Source: Perognathus longimembris pacificus (taxonomy: Eukaryota; Chordata; Mammalia; Rodentia; Heteromyidae). From it: DNA of 64,000 bases. The notes under the pieces were generated by a model. The model was not told the DNA's origin. It ran no database searches and saw only the letters and a list, made by a program, of their open reading frames with translations. The stretch covers positions 32,219,786-32,283,785 of the forward strand of contig NC_063176.1 in NCBI RefSeq assembly GCF_023159225.1, in the 5' to 3' direction. The position numbers were made by a program, and so were the translations under genes. Every line of letters starts with the position of its first letter. Positions within the stretch are counted from its first letter, which is position 1. Positions 11,391 through 22,853 of this stretch are shown here, piece after piece.

Positions 11391-12533
11391 ATTATTTGAA
11401 GAGGTTGGAATTGAAGTTAGTATGTATCGCATAACTCTTGCTATTGTCCATGCTCACTATTGCCTTACACAATTAAACCCATAGGAATGATTTTCTGTGT
11501 AATACTGGACAGCCAAACACATCTTCATGCCTTGTTAAAACTGGGCACAGAGAATAACATGCAGAAACTCTGACCTTGAGGAAAGTACCTTGTAACAAGT
11601 CTTTCTCTTTTGCCTTAATAAAATGGTCCTGGCTCAAGAAAGAACATTTCACACACATATGCAAAATCCCTGTGGTAGAGAATTTGTGCATTAACTTAGA
11701 ATGAATTTTTCATGTAGTTTGAAATTTTCTGAAGAAAATATCACTTGAGTTTAGCTTGTTCCTTTCCCCTAGGAATCTTCACAAATGACCCTGTGTGAAA
11801 CAGTTCCTCATAGGCATTTCAGTTTATTAGCTTTTCTTTCTTTTGTGGGTCCTTTTTATCTTTCTCTTTCAAATTCACACAGCCTGGTCTCTCATTGTTA
11901 TGTGTTAACTCAAATTTGTAATGCATTACTCTGAATTCCCATAAAGACAGAATGCTCTTTTCATTGTAGTAGATCAGCTAAGCTCTCTGGAGTCTTTTGT
12001 TTGTTTGTTTCCATCAAATAAGTAGCTGAGTTCATCTAGTCAACATCTTTATTTTCTTGGAGACTAAAAGAAGCTCAGAAAGGCTAATTGAAATTGGCTT
12101 CACTCTAACTGACCTAGGTCAGTTGAAGCTTCCATTGATCTCTTTCGTTCTTTGCTAGAACACCTACCAAATCCATATTATTGCCTTTGGATTTGCCTTC
12201 TTCAATTTAATCTACATATTGATAAGTATTCTCTCGAAAATGAATTCTTTATGCTACAAAATATTTATGTGGCTGCTTAGCTCTTAAAAGTAACTTCACT
12301 TCCAATGCAAAGTGGGAATTTGGGACTAGCCAGCTTGAATTTTTCTTCCTTCTCCTAACGTGCTGTCTATTTTCTATCTACATAGACCTCTCCATGTTCT
12401 TTCCTCTAGATCTTGCAAGCCAAGATCTCTTTTTCCTGGTAAATATATCTCCAGGATGCTATAGGACTGAATTCAAATTTCATTTTTACCTTCTCTATAG
12501 TGTCATAGTTCCCTGAATTTCCCTCCTCTAATA
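11391..12533. other. No gene recognised
   Basis: Single-copy DNA of moderate AT content with pyrimidine-rich patches. No exon or repeat could be supported. Confidence 0.4.
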
Positions 12534-12539
12534 GTACTT
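12534..12539. repeat. Target-site duplication, left copy (gtactt)
   Basis: The six bases gtactt flank the solo LTR here and at 13088-13093. A 6-bp duplication is typical of ERV2/betaretrovirus-like integrases (IAP, ERVK). Confidence 0.75.
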
Positions 12540-13087
12540 TGTCAGGATCTGAACAATCCCTTTCTCCCCGATCTGCCGGGGAGAATGCTTGAACCCTAAA
12601 ATCTATGAAAGAGCACTCGGCCTTGCCTTCTGCCGGCAGAAGGCCAAAGTCGTACTCTCATGGACTTGCGCTAAGTTGAGGAAAGGTTGCTGAAGCCTCC
12701 CCTCCCCCCAGTCCCCTCACATGTTACCAGGAGCAGGGGCGGAAAAGAAGGCATCAGGGACACGCTGCTATGGTGGGATGCGTCTCAGCCCCCAGAGGGC
12801 GGGACAGACAAATTTATTACGATGACAAAGGCGGAAGGGGAAGGACTTGGGGTAACTGACTGATTGGCTGACTGTGCTGTCACTCAAGTGATCCTGGAAC
12901 CTCCTTTCTGGGCCAGGCAACCATCATGGTGGCACGCACATGCTCACCTCCCCAGGGGTGGGGGGGGGCTTTTCCGGTTGAGGCCGGAAGGTGGGTGGGG
13001 CTCCCTCCCATTGTCCCAGGGCTGAGGGAAGGGCAGTGTCTCGCTCTTGGCGCCCTTCTTCCACCAAGACCAAAACGGTCCCCAACA
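12540..13087 (-). mobile_element. Solo LTR, ERV2/IAP-like
   Basis: This 548-bp block has TG...CA ends on both strands and is flanked by gtactt on each side. It is GC-rich compared with the surrounding DNA. Read on the minus strand it begins tgttggggaccgttttgg. It has a CCAAT-type box (agccaatcag), then AATAAA within gtaataaatttg (complement near 12811-12818), then a GC-rich R/U5 part with an inverted motif, tctgccggcaga, and ends gatcctgaca. No internal retroviral sequence lies next to it, so it is the product of recombination between the two LTRs of a former provirus. The resemblance to IAP LTRs is from start sequence, length and duplication size only. A 65-72 codon frame across it is incidental. 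Confidence 0.82.
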
Positions 13088-13093
13088 GTACTT
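13088..13093. repeat. Target-site duplication, right copy (gtactt)
   Basis: Matches 12534-12539 exactly and directly abuts the ...aaca end of the solo LTR. Confidence 0.75.
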
Positions 13094-14825
13094 GGCAATT
13101 ATAATTGTAAATTGTGGCTTTAAAAATTTATAGTTACTCACTAAACTGAGACTGCAAATTCTGCCAATAATACAATGTTTAGTTCAAAAGGAAATATTAG
13201 TACCTATGAAATAACCAAAACAAGACACTGAATTACAGGAAAAGAGAGGATCCGTGTACCAACATGCTCTTTAAGGGCACACCCATGTGACCTTAACATC
13301 CTTCCACCATGATCAATTCCTAAGGTTTTTACGACCATCTGATAGAACCATCGGCATTGGACCTTATTTTCATGGAAATAGGTCACTAGGTCAGGGACCA
13401 CCTCGAGATGTACTTTGGTTGGGAATGGCTGGGGTCTAATTTTAGGCCTTCTGAGAAACTGCAGAGCTGTTTCCCCAGCTTAATGTCCTACAGTAGAACA
13501 CAGAGGTCACATTTTCAGGTTTTCTGAGGTTTCAAAATCAGAAAGCTCTTCTGTTTCCTTGAGCTGTCAGCCACTCAGCCTCACTGTTGTTTTCTGGGCA
13601 CAGAGAAGGGTGGACACCTCAGGAAGAGCCCTGGGGAAGTTGGTAGACACTGTTTATTACTCTGTGTGGAGATACATATACACCTTTCTTTGGAAATGGG
13701 CTCTGAGAAACATGCTCCATCACAATACACTTTTTGGTGGCCTTGTTCTATTATTCTTTGTTGAGACACAAGGAATCCCAAACGTCTGGGAAAGGACCAT
13801 TTTTGCAGAGGTCTACAAGGCAGCTGAAAGCCACTGGCAGCACAGCAGCACTGGATAACCAGTGGTGAGGGAGGGACTTCCCAATTCCTCTGCAAGCATC
13901 ACTCACTCTCTTCAGAGTCTTTATTTGTGTTCTCTACCTCCTTCCAGCCCTCGTCTCTAGCCCCAAACACACATACAACCAGTATGCAGTACCATCAACG
14001 AAGAAGCAGCTACACTTTTTCCTAGCTGTTGCTTGAACTTGGAGTCAGCTGGTTTAAAAGGCCAGCAGAAGATAGGTTCTGGTGACATTTTCTCAATCAG
14101 TCACAACATCATCAAAAGCTGAGCCTTGCAAGAGTAACTCTAGGTATGCCATGTCTAGTTGTTAGATCCTATTATTACTCTTTCTGTTATGAACAGAAAG
14201 CTCTTGCTGGTTCCTTGCTTCTGTGTTTATATGTAGTTGGTTCCTCCTGTGGTAAGAAAAAAAGAACCATCGGCATTGGGACCTGCCATTTTACACAGGA
14301 GGCTTTGGAAGCATTTCCAAACACATCTACATATAGCATAGCACACTATGACATTGCTTTTTAAATGTATTAATCTTGTAATTTAATGGAAATTGAACAT
14401 TCAGTAAATTTTTATTGGATAACTATAATAATGAAGATTAATTTTTACCTGTAATGCATTCCTCTAGTTATTTAACAAAAGAGTATGCTACCATTCATAC
14501 ATAAAATAAGATTATATATTAGAATACCCAAGTTCCAGTTCCACCAAATTTACAAGCAGTTATTTGAAGGAAGTTATCACTGTAAATCTCAATGACCTGA
14601 TCAATAAGTAAAAACTAAAATTGAAAAATTGAATATATTCAAAGAAAAATCCATAGGATCTATGGTACTTCTTAAGAAAATGAATAGGAACATTTATAAA
14701 CAATGGCACACTAGAGGAAAATATTCAGAATAAATATGATTTTCCCTAGGGCACTGAATAGATTTTATTTCCCACTCTTTTCAAACTGTTGTGGGTGATT
14801 TTTCCTTTTAATTTTAGAATATATT
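13094..14825. other. No gene recognised; contains a repeated 17-mer
   Basis: The 17 bases agaaccatcggcattgg occur at 13344-13360 and again at 14263-14279, both on the plus strand. The 13.2-14.1 kb part is richer in GC than its surroundings and holds frames of 99-104 codons on both strands (13559-13858, 13581-13895) without any domain I know. It could be an old LTR or retrocopy remnant. I cannot identify it. Confidence 0.35.
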
Positions 14826-16231
14826 ATTATTATTGTCAAAGTGATGTACAGCGGGTTTAGAGTTACATACATTAGGCTATGGATACATTTCTTGTACTGT
14901 TTGTTACCTCCTCCCTCATTCCCCAATCCCCCCTCCCCTTTTGCCTCTCCCTGCATGAGTTGTTCAGTTGGTTTATACAAAATGGTTTAGCAAGTATTGC
15001 TTTTGGAGTCGTTTAACTTTTTATCCTTTGTCTCTCGATTTTGATATCCCCTTTCACTTCCCTAGTTCTAATACCAGTATATACAGTATCCAGGGTACTC
15101 AGATAAGTTACAGTGATAGTGTGGGTACAACCACAGGAAGGGGATACAAGAGAATCATCAACAAAAGAAGCTATGGTTTCACATGGCATATTGAAAGTAG
15201 TTACAACAGTGATATAACAGTCGTTTCCATAACATGGAGTTCATTTCACTTAGCATCATCTTATGCATTCATAAGGGCATAGCTACTGGGCTCTTGTGAT
15301 TCTCTGCTGTTACTAGCCTAAACCTGTTGTAATTATTCTTGATGAGGGAGACCATAGAGTTCATGTTTCTTTGTGTCTGGCTCACTTCACTTAGTATAAT
15401 TTTTTTCCAAGTTCTTCCATTTCCTTACGGATGGGTAATGTCATTCTTTCTGATAGAGGCATAAAATCCCATTGTGTATATGTACTACATTTTCCTGATC
15501 CATTCATCTAGTAAGGGCCATCTGGGTTGGTTTCATATGTTAGCTATGACAAACTGTGCTGCGATGAACATTATTGTGCTGGTGGCTTTGGTGTGTTCTT
15601 GTTTGTGGTCTTTGTGGTAGATGCCCAAAAGTGGGGCTGCTGGGTCATAGGGGAGTTCTATGTTTAGACTTCTGAAGGAATTACAATACCAAACTTCAAG
15701 CTGTATTATAAAGCTATAGTAATAAAAACAGCTTGGTATTGGCACAGGAACAGGCCTGAAAACCAATGGAATAGAACTGAAGACCTAGAAAGGAACACGC
15801 AGAACTATGTCTACTTAATCTTTGATAAAGGAGCTAAAGAAACAGGATGGAAGAAAGATAAACTCTTTAACAAATGCTGCTGCAAAACTGGTTCAACACC
15901 TGCAACAAAATTACATCCTTATATGTCACCCTGCACCAAAATCAATTCCGAATGGATCAAAGACCTCGAAATTAAAACTGATATCCTGAAAACACTAAAA
16001 GTAGGAGTAGGAGAAACACTTGGGCTCCTTGGCACAGGACGAAACTTCCTTACAAAAGGCCCAGAAGTGCTACAAATCAAAGAAAGGCTGAACAAATGGG
16101 ACTGTATCAAACTGCAGAGCTTAGTAAGGCAGAGGACATAACTCCCAAGATAAACAGAAAGCCCACAGATTGGGAAAAGATCTTTGCCATCCATGCAATG
16201 GACAAAGGCCTCATATCTAAAATATATGCAG
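14826..16231 (-). mobile_element. LINE-1 fragment, 5' part inverted (twin-primed)
   Basis: From 14835 the antisense L1 tail (gtcaaagtgatgtacagc) runs through 3' UTR and ORF2 C-terminus to about 15672. At 15673 it flips to plus-strand ORF2 (ggaattacaataccaaactt...) and continues to 16231 (ctaaaatatatgcag). The inverted piece covers ORF2 sequence upstream of the 3' piece, with several hundred bases missing at the join, as in twin priming. It is then interrupted by an antisense LTR element. Confidence 0.82.
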
Positions 16232-16537
16232 TGAAAGGATATGTCCCGGCCTTTCCAGGGACCATGCAGAGATAATCACAGACAGGAGAAGGAAGGTTCA
16301 TAAGGAGGTTTATTAGTGGGGCTATAGTTCCCACGGGAGAGGGAGCTACATGGTGTCTGCACCTTATCTAGGTGGCAGCTTCCCTTTCTGGGGGTAAAGG
16401 GGAAGTAGGTAGGTAGTGAGGAGTGGTTCATTAGGTATGGGTGGATCTGGGGACTAGTGGGAGGAGCTGAGGATCTGAGGCTAGAGAAATGCTAAAAGGT
16501 ACCTTTGGAAGCTAGTACCAGCCCATCCTCTATCACA
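16232..16537 (-). mobile_element. LTR of an endogenous retrovirus-like element, antisense
   Basis: This 306-bp block starts tgaaaggatatgtcc and ends ctctatcaca on the plus strand, so read on the minus strand it is also TG...CA (tgtgatagagg ... atcctttca). On the minus strand it contains ctaataaacctcc, an AATAAA poly(A) signal, followed by a short R/U5-like end with the segment gtctgtgattatctctgcat. Immediately beyond it (16538 onward), in the right place for internal sequence next to a 3' LTR, lies a non-coding stretch. No matching second LTR is present. Family not identified. Confidence 0.6.
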
Positions 16538-17455
16538 AGCAGGCAGAGTTTAGAGAGAGGCAGAGAAAGAGAGTGAGAGCCACTTGAGCCAAGCTTCCAG
16601 TCTGGCTCTTTGCTGGTTAGTTGGGAGATGGAGTTTTAGAAGGATTTTTTTTTTTCTGCCTGGGCTGAATTTGAACTGCAGTCCAAGGAGTTTTAGCCAT
16701 AAAATCCCTTTTTATTTCCAATTAAAGCAACAGGTAAGTAATAGGAGTAGGACTTATCTGTAAATTGTTGAGAATTGACCAACAAATACTTGACAGAGTT
16801 CTACTGTAACACTTAGAGAACAGCAGACAGAATGAGATCCATGTGCCATCAAATCAAAATCATATCATTTAACCCTACCAGCAGGTGGAAAAGAACACGA
16901 ATGAATAACAATCAAGAGGGCAAAGGGTCAGGACAATGTCAAAGTCTCAGCTTCAGTGGATCTGAGGTGCCTGTGTCCTCCATCCCAAATCAGCAGGCTT
17001 CATTAGTCATATGTGATGGAGGCAGGCAGGAGAAATGGGTTGGATCTGGGCAAGGCTGTAGAGGCATTTCTCAGAGTACCCTGGATTGTCACACCTCTTG
17101 CTTGGTTGCCTGAAAATTTCTACACAGACTGGTTAACGACATTTGAAATCTCCAGTATTCCCTGGTTGCTTACTCTGGCTTTTGTAGGCTAGTGCCCTAC
17201 TGGTTTAAGCAGGGTGGCAACTTTAAAAAGATTTTAGAAGGCTTGGGCCTTTAACCATCTTCCTAGTCACAAAATCCACACAGTCCAAAGGCCAACCAAG
17301 TCTGCTCTCTGAAGCAGCCATGACAGTTTCTGAGACATGGAGGGGGAAGACACCAATGCTACCCCAATGCAAACCTGTGGGCACTAAACACAACTCTGAT
17401 GCTTTTAAACTTGAAGTATCACAGACATGTGTCTTAACTTACTTCACAGTTAAAA
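16538..17455 (-). mobile_element. Non-coding internal part of the LTR element; similar to the block in the 42-48 kb provirus
   Basis: Read on the minus strand, most of this stretch matches 44640-45225 of the provirus. Shared pieces include gagatccatgt (+ strand here at 16832, complement there near 45025), atgaataacaat, cttgggcctttaaccatct, cacaaaatccacacag and gccaaccaagtctgct. The end next to the LTR (aggcagagtttagagag...) matches 43300-43360, also inverted. No retroviral protein can be read in any frame; a 93-codon frame at 16832-17113 is not recognisable. Either this is a non-autonomous retrovirus-like element or it is the leader/internal spacer of a family whose genes were lost. Confidence 0.6.
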
Positions 17456-17975
17456 ACATTACAAGAAGGAGTAGGAGAAACACATGGGCTCCTTGGCACA
17501 GGACGAAACTTCCTTAACAAAGACCCAGAAATGCTACAAATCAAAGAAAGGATAGACAAATGGGACTGCATCAAACTGCAGAGCTTCTGCAGGGCAAAGG
17601 ACATAGCAAACAGAAAGCCCACAGATTGAAGAAAGAGCTTTACTGGCAATACAATGGACAAAGGACTCATATCCAAAATATATGGAGAAGTAAAAAAAAA
17701 TCAAATTCCTCCAAAACAAAACCGCAAAGAACCAACAGCCCATTCAACAAGTGGGCTAAAGACTTAAAAAGAGACTTCTCTGATGAGAAAATGAGAATGG
17801 CCAAGAGACATATGAAAAAGTGCTCTATTCACTGGGCATAAAAGAAATGCAAATCAAAACAACATTGAGATTCCATCTCACCCCAGTAAGAATGTCCTTT
17901 ATCAAAAAAACTAACAATAACAAATGTTGGAGGGGATGTGGCCAAAAGGGAACCCTACTTCATTGTTGGTGGAAA
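17456..17975 (+). mobile_element. LINE-1 ORF2 fragment, truncated at both ends
   Basis: It begins gtaggagaaacacatgggctc and ends at cttcattgttggtgg, all ORF2 C-terminal region, with no 3' UTR or A-tail. Its first ~235 bases duplicate (with many independent differences) the last ~235 bases of the L1 piece ending at 16231. It is therefore a separate copy, not the far side of a simple LTR insertion into one L1. Confidence 0.78.
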
Positions 17976-18205
17976 TTTTCATTTCTTTATCTGTAAAAAA
18001 AAAATCCAAATTTTGATGGATTTTTCTCAGACTTTTGTTCTGTTTTTCATTTGTATTAGATTACTATCATTGTATGAAAGACTTTTTTTTACTGTATTCT
18101 TTTTAAAATTAACAAGTCTTTGTGAGCATAGTCATTGCATGTCACAAAATTCAGTTTTACAATTGGAATTAAATTAATATACTTAGCAGTTCATCTGAAA
18201 TTTTA
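17976..18205. other. No gene recognised
   Basis: T-rich single-copy DNA between an L1 fragment and a SINE. Confidence 0.35.
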
Positions 18206-18430
18206 TTTCTTTCTTTTTTTAATGCTGGCCCTGGGGCTTGAACTAAGGGACTGAACACCATCCTGAGCACCTCTGTTTGAGCCACAACTATGTTTCTGAT
18301 TTCTTGTTGGTTAATTGAAGAAGTTAAGATCCTCATGGATGTGCCTGCTGGGTCAGGAATGGCGATCCTTAGATCTTAGTTTCCTGAGTACCTAGGGTTC
18401 TATGGGTGAATCACCATCACACAGCTAACA
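18206..18430 (-). mobile_element. B1-ID composite SINE, diverged
   Basis: A T-run, then the complement of the ID-type end (gctggccctggggcttgaac), a short unrelated middle, and the complement of a B1 body (gtttcctgagtacctagggttctatgggtg...). Strongly diverged. Confidence 0.55.
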
Positions 18431-19390
18431 TATGAAATTTTATAGTTTCTAAAATGTCAATATTGTAGATTATCCTATATATCATTGTTTATTTTAGTCT
18501 AAAAACAAAATTATATATTTAGGCCAAAGAATAAAATATTACTTAATTGAAATTTCCTACATCATTTGTTCTTCAATTTTCCTATGAAGAACTAGGAACT
18601 TCAAAAAATAAAAGTTGCTTTAGTTTTGCTTAGTATACATTTGTTTCTAGGCCAAGAAAATATACTTTACTGCATAAATAATGCATTCATTCCATTTTGA
18701 ATTCACGTATTCATTTATTTTCTTGGCTGTTCTCAGTATTTCTATTAGAGTTATGAAAATTAATATAAGTAAATAAGATTATATTTATTACAAACTTTTT
18801 CTACATTATTCATTACACTTACTTTGGGTTTATAGCTTTTTGGGTGTTTCTTGCATATTAGTCTTCAAAAACTTTACTGTTACATACTAAATCCCCACAA
18901 TCACATCTCTAATTGTGTACTGTCACTATCCTTCCCTAAGCTATGCACATATCAAAGCATGGGGTATTAAATAATTCACAGTGCCACTATCCTATCCTTA
19001 CACTGTTGGTTGTCCATTTATATTTTCTTTTGCAATATATCACAATGTCTCTTAACATTAAATATAAAATGTGGTTACATGGAAAAATAAACATTACTTG
19101 GTTTAACAGTATTTTGCCTATCATTCTCAAATTTGTCACAAAATATTATCAAGAAAAGTATATTTATGTTAAATCTCTTATTTGTCCCTATTGATCCAAG
19201 ATGCCATACACAATTTATAGGAATTCAAGTCTGCCATGCAATCTTGAGGATACACAGTTTCTTGTAAATTCCCTATGCATTCCAATTCACCATCAGTAAT
19301 ATGCAATAAATTGTTGAACTGTTGAAATTGTATTTGACTTTTATGGTCAAAAAGAATGTAAACATATCAACCACGTATTTTTGAGGCAAA
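18431..19390. other. No gene recognised
   Basis: Very AT-rich single-copy DNA. Nothing supported. Confidence 0.4.
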
Positions 19391-19760
19391 AAATGCATTT
19401 ATTATAGGAATAATATGTAGTTTACATAGTCACTAAATAAAAAGACTCAAAAATTATACTGACAGTATCATCAGCAGTTTGATCCAAGAACTCAGTATAT
19501 CTCCACTGCCCAGGATTTGAGTTCAAGATGCCAGTGTGTACCACTGGTGATGTCCAGGCTCTTCAGCTGGCCATGACAGTGATTGCCACAACCTCCCTGG
19601 AAATTTAGTCTTGCTACCCTGCCAGTGCCACCATAGTACCTGATGCTAATTTTTGCTTCACACTTGGCTCTTCTTCCATTGGTGGGTTTGATCCTGGGCC
19701 AACATGGTAGCAAACAAGGACATTGGGCCAGGCACTTTGTGGCCTAGCATGACACAAACT
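19391..19760 (-). pseudogene. Possible retrocopy of an unidentified transcript
   Basis: On the minus strand, a moderately GC-rich stretch with a 73-codon open frame (19492-19713, start MLPCWPRIK, containing a Gly/Cys-rich segment) is followed by an AT-rich tail with AATAAA (complement of tttatt at 19398-19403). That order, coding-like then 3'UTR-like then poly(A) signal, resembles a processed transcript. I do not recognise the protein. There is no clear A-tail or target duplication, so this may be chance. Confidence 0.25.
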
Positions 19761-20035
19761 TTGCTTCCTACAAAGACAGATAAAGACTATGGAAGTTTTT
19801 TAAAGCCTTTCCAAAGTTGTTATATTTTCCAAAATTTTGACTTCTCCCATGGAACAGTCTCACGTTATCAAGATTGTGGATATGGTTACCATCAGTGCAT
19901 ATCTATACCCTAGCTAAAACAAATATTATAGAACTTTGTACATTCAAATAGTAGGCACTGAGCAAGGCAATTGATGGTGTTCAGGGGGACAAAAAGAATA
20001 TGAACCAATTTTTCTAATGCTGAAGAAAATCCAAC
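19761..20035. other. No gene recognised
   Basis: Short single-copy stretch between the possible retrocopy and an L1 3' end. Confidence 0.35.
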
Positions 20036-20039
20036 CTGA

Positions 20040-20272
20040 GTTGATAATTGAGAGACAACAGATAAAAGACAGATGACTCCAAAAGCAATACTTGCAAAAC
20101 CATTTGGTTTAAACCAACTGAACAACCAATGGGGGGAGAGGGACAGAGGGAGGGGGAGGGGGAATGAGGGCGGAGGTAACAAATAGTACAAGAAATGTAC
20201 CCATGGCCTAACATATGAAACTTTAACCCCTCTGTACATCACTTTGACAAGAAATAACTATTTTAAAAAATT
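20040..20272 (+). mobile_element. LINE-1 3' UTR fragment
   Basis: Starts at gataattgagagacaacag and runs through the G-rich tract (ggggggagaggg, gggagggggaggggg) and the tail ctctgtacatcactttgaca to an A/T-rich end. It is a severely 5'-truncated copy of only ~230 bases. Confidence 0.85.
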
Positions 20273-21695
20273 CCACTATAGTTAAATCATAGCATAGATA
20301 CATCAGTTTAGAGAGAGTACTGATATGAGAAAAACAAAGTACTTTCATCTCTAGATTTAACTTGTATGTTTTTATTTCCTGCCCCCTCCAATTTCTCAAC
20401 CAAATATTTTTTGAAATGTCATTATCATTAAATAACATCTCATAGAAATTCTGATTTCCAATGAGTTGCCTAAAAATGATATGTAAACTTCTGATATCAC
20501 ATTTTTGTAAACATCAAATGATAAGTTAGATAACATAGTGGCAGACTAATTTAAAATAGCGCAATAAGTAAACCAGCAAATACATAAAATAAACCTCAAA
20601 GTCTAAATTTTTTTGTGCAAGACAAAGGTTCTCTGGCTAAAGTCATTATGAAAATTAGTATTTAGAGCTCACCAATTAAAAAAATGAAACAGGAACAAAA
20701 TCCATTTCAGTTATTGCAAATGTTGACCTTGGTTTCAAATTAGAGGGCATGCTGTATTAAACAAGCCACCAGGAAATCTCATTTGTCATTTAATTTACCT
20801 TTAGATGTAGGCTGAGGTGATGGTTATTATCTGTTTTGAATGTAACATTATCTGTGTTAATGTTTGTCCCAGGAGATGTCAGAAGATCTTGTATCAAAAT
20901 GTAAGCTCACACCCCTGATTAGAGCTTCCACAAAGTCAATTGTTGATTCTCAACTTCAAGGGAAGCCCAGGAAAGCTACAATAATTCACCTCCATTTTTT
21001 ATTCATAATGTAATCCTTAATGTTATTGTATTTTTATGAATATCTGTGTGCAATATCTTCTTATACATAGATGACATCTTAATATATATTAATAATCATA
21101 TGTAGGAAATTCACAGCACTTAATGGAGCAATGTTCTTCCAGTCTTTATTTTATCCAATTTTTTAATCTTTTTCCACTTAAAGTTCGCAAGAATAATTGT
21201 ACAAAGTGCAATCAATACAACAATCTGTGATAAGGAGAACATAGCATAGCAGCCTGGATGCTGTTACTTCCTGAGAAACCTAATGTCCATCTCTACATTA
21301 TAACATTAATTGAGGCAATTTATATTATCTAGGGGAATAAAGCCAGGGTGAGTTATTTCCAGTATGCTCAGAAAGAAGGGTACACAGAGATGAGATTCCA
21401 GCCACCTGAGCAGCTTTTCTGAGACTAAGATCACCGGCTAACAATGAATCCCAGTCTACTTCACTACTTCTGTCCTTTTCCACTTAGGTGTCAGTAAAAA
21501 ATATGCTTCGTACAACTTGTATAGACTCACTGTACAGTGTATCTGCTTAGTGTATCTGCTGTACATTACCATGTAAACAATTTAGATGTTAGTATAATGT
21601 TTAATGGCAAGTTTACTCTTCATTGAGAAAGAAACTACATAACCAGAGAAGTTGGTATTGATGATTTTTTTCATATTTTAACATAAATACCTTGT
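20273..21695. other. No gene recognised
   Basis: 1.4 kb of AT-rich single-copy DNA with no supported exon or repeat. Confidence 0.4.
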
Positions 21696-21758
21696 ACAAA
21701 TGTACTGTTGTACAAATTGTACAAATGTACAATTGTACTATTGTACAAATGTACTGTC
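21696..21758. repeat. Cluster of palindromic TTGTACAA / GTACAAATGTAC units
   Basis: Six or seven copies of tgtac / gtaca occur in ~60 bases, spaced as ttgtacaaatgtac, ttgtacaaattgtac, aaatgtacaattgtac. Each core is self-complementary, so the stretch can fold in several registers. Interpretation: a degenerate tandem repeat with palindromic cores; function unknown. Confidence 0.6.
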
Positions 21759-22090
21759 ATGATGATTTGATCTGCAGTTTTTGACTTTATATTGATGTAG
21801 AAATTGTATGCATTCAGTACAAACCATATTTAAATCTTGGAACCAAAGCCTTCCCATCCACCTCCTAAAGAGGTACGGTGTACTTTTGACAGTCATAGCA
21901 GTGAATCTCCACACTCACCTAGTCAGCCACAGAATAACATGGTAATGTGGGTCAACCAGTGTTTTCCAGAATGTGTTCTTGCCCAGCTAGGATGTTCATT
22001 TGTTTTCAAATAGTTCTTTGACCTACAACACAATGGGAGTCACTTTTATTCCTGTGACGGAATACCTGAGAAAATCAACTTAAAAGCTTA
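21759..22090. other. No gene recognised
   Basis: Single-copy DNA. Nothing supported. Confidence 0.35.
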
Positions 22091-22099
22091 TTTATTTAT

Positions 22100-22415
22100 T
22101 TATTTTTGCAAGGACAAGAGAGTCCTTTAATTCAGCTCCAGCCTGTCCCGCAACTGCCCATGGCAGTGGCCATGCAATTGTGAGCCCTGCCTTCTTGCTG
22201 AGCAGGGTTTTTATTGACAATAGGGTAGGGGGAGTGATAACCATGACAATGGCTTTTTGATTGGGTGGGAACTCACAGGTTTACACTTGACTGACCGGTT
22301 AGTTCATGGGTTTAAAGTTATGTTTTGCTTATGTTTAATATTTACCTTGTCTTTTGACTGTTTTTGTTACTCCATGGATACTTGGCTCTGCTACTTCTTA
22401 TTGTAAACAGGCCAA
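22100..22415 (-). mobile_element. LTR-like block, antisense
   Basis: Read on the minus strand there is a CCAAT-type box (cacccaatcaaa), then caataaaaaccctgctc (poly(A)/TATA-like element, complement near 22207-22217), then a U5-like end (aaggactctcttgtccttgca). The plus-strand 5' side is a ttta-rich run. The order of motifs is that of an LTR, but I could not fix both ends or find a target duplication. Confidence 0.45.
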
Positions 22416-22853
22416 GTATCATGATGAAGAATACAGTGGAAGAAATCAGTACTGCCCATGCAGAAAAGCAAGCATCCAGGGACATACCTTTTTCAAATAG
22501 GTCTCAACCCTGGAATTCTTCTACATTCTTCTACACACTCATCAATGAGTTATCTATTCACTGATCATGTTAGCAGCCTCACTACCCTGTCATCCCCCAT
22601 AGTTCTACTAACAGAGTACATATATGCCTTACTAACTGAATTACTAAGTTCTATTGATGCTTTGATAAAATTGTGAAACTACTTCATATTCATTTTAATA
22701 AATACATAGGAGGTGTAAGATGAAAGAGATGTGAATAATCTATGCCTACAATGTATATCTATTTAAATGTCTTGTATCTCCCTTGGCATGTGATTTTAGA
22801 AATGTGTCTGCATTAGGGTACAGATGTTATTTATTGTTTTGTACTTTTATTAC
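22416..22853. other. No gene recognised
   Basis: Sequence between two antisense LTR-like blocks. It could be single-copy DNA or degraded internal sequence; no retroviral frame seen. Confidence 0.35.

Noticed and set aside
13559..13895. Overlapping 99- and 104-codon frames on opposite strands
   Set aside because: No domain, no codon or splice support; GC-richer DNA gives fewer stops by chance.
16832..17113. 93-codon frame in the LTR element fragment
   Set aside because: The matching region in the provirus does not keep this frame open, so it is not under coding constraint.
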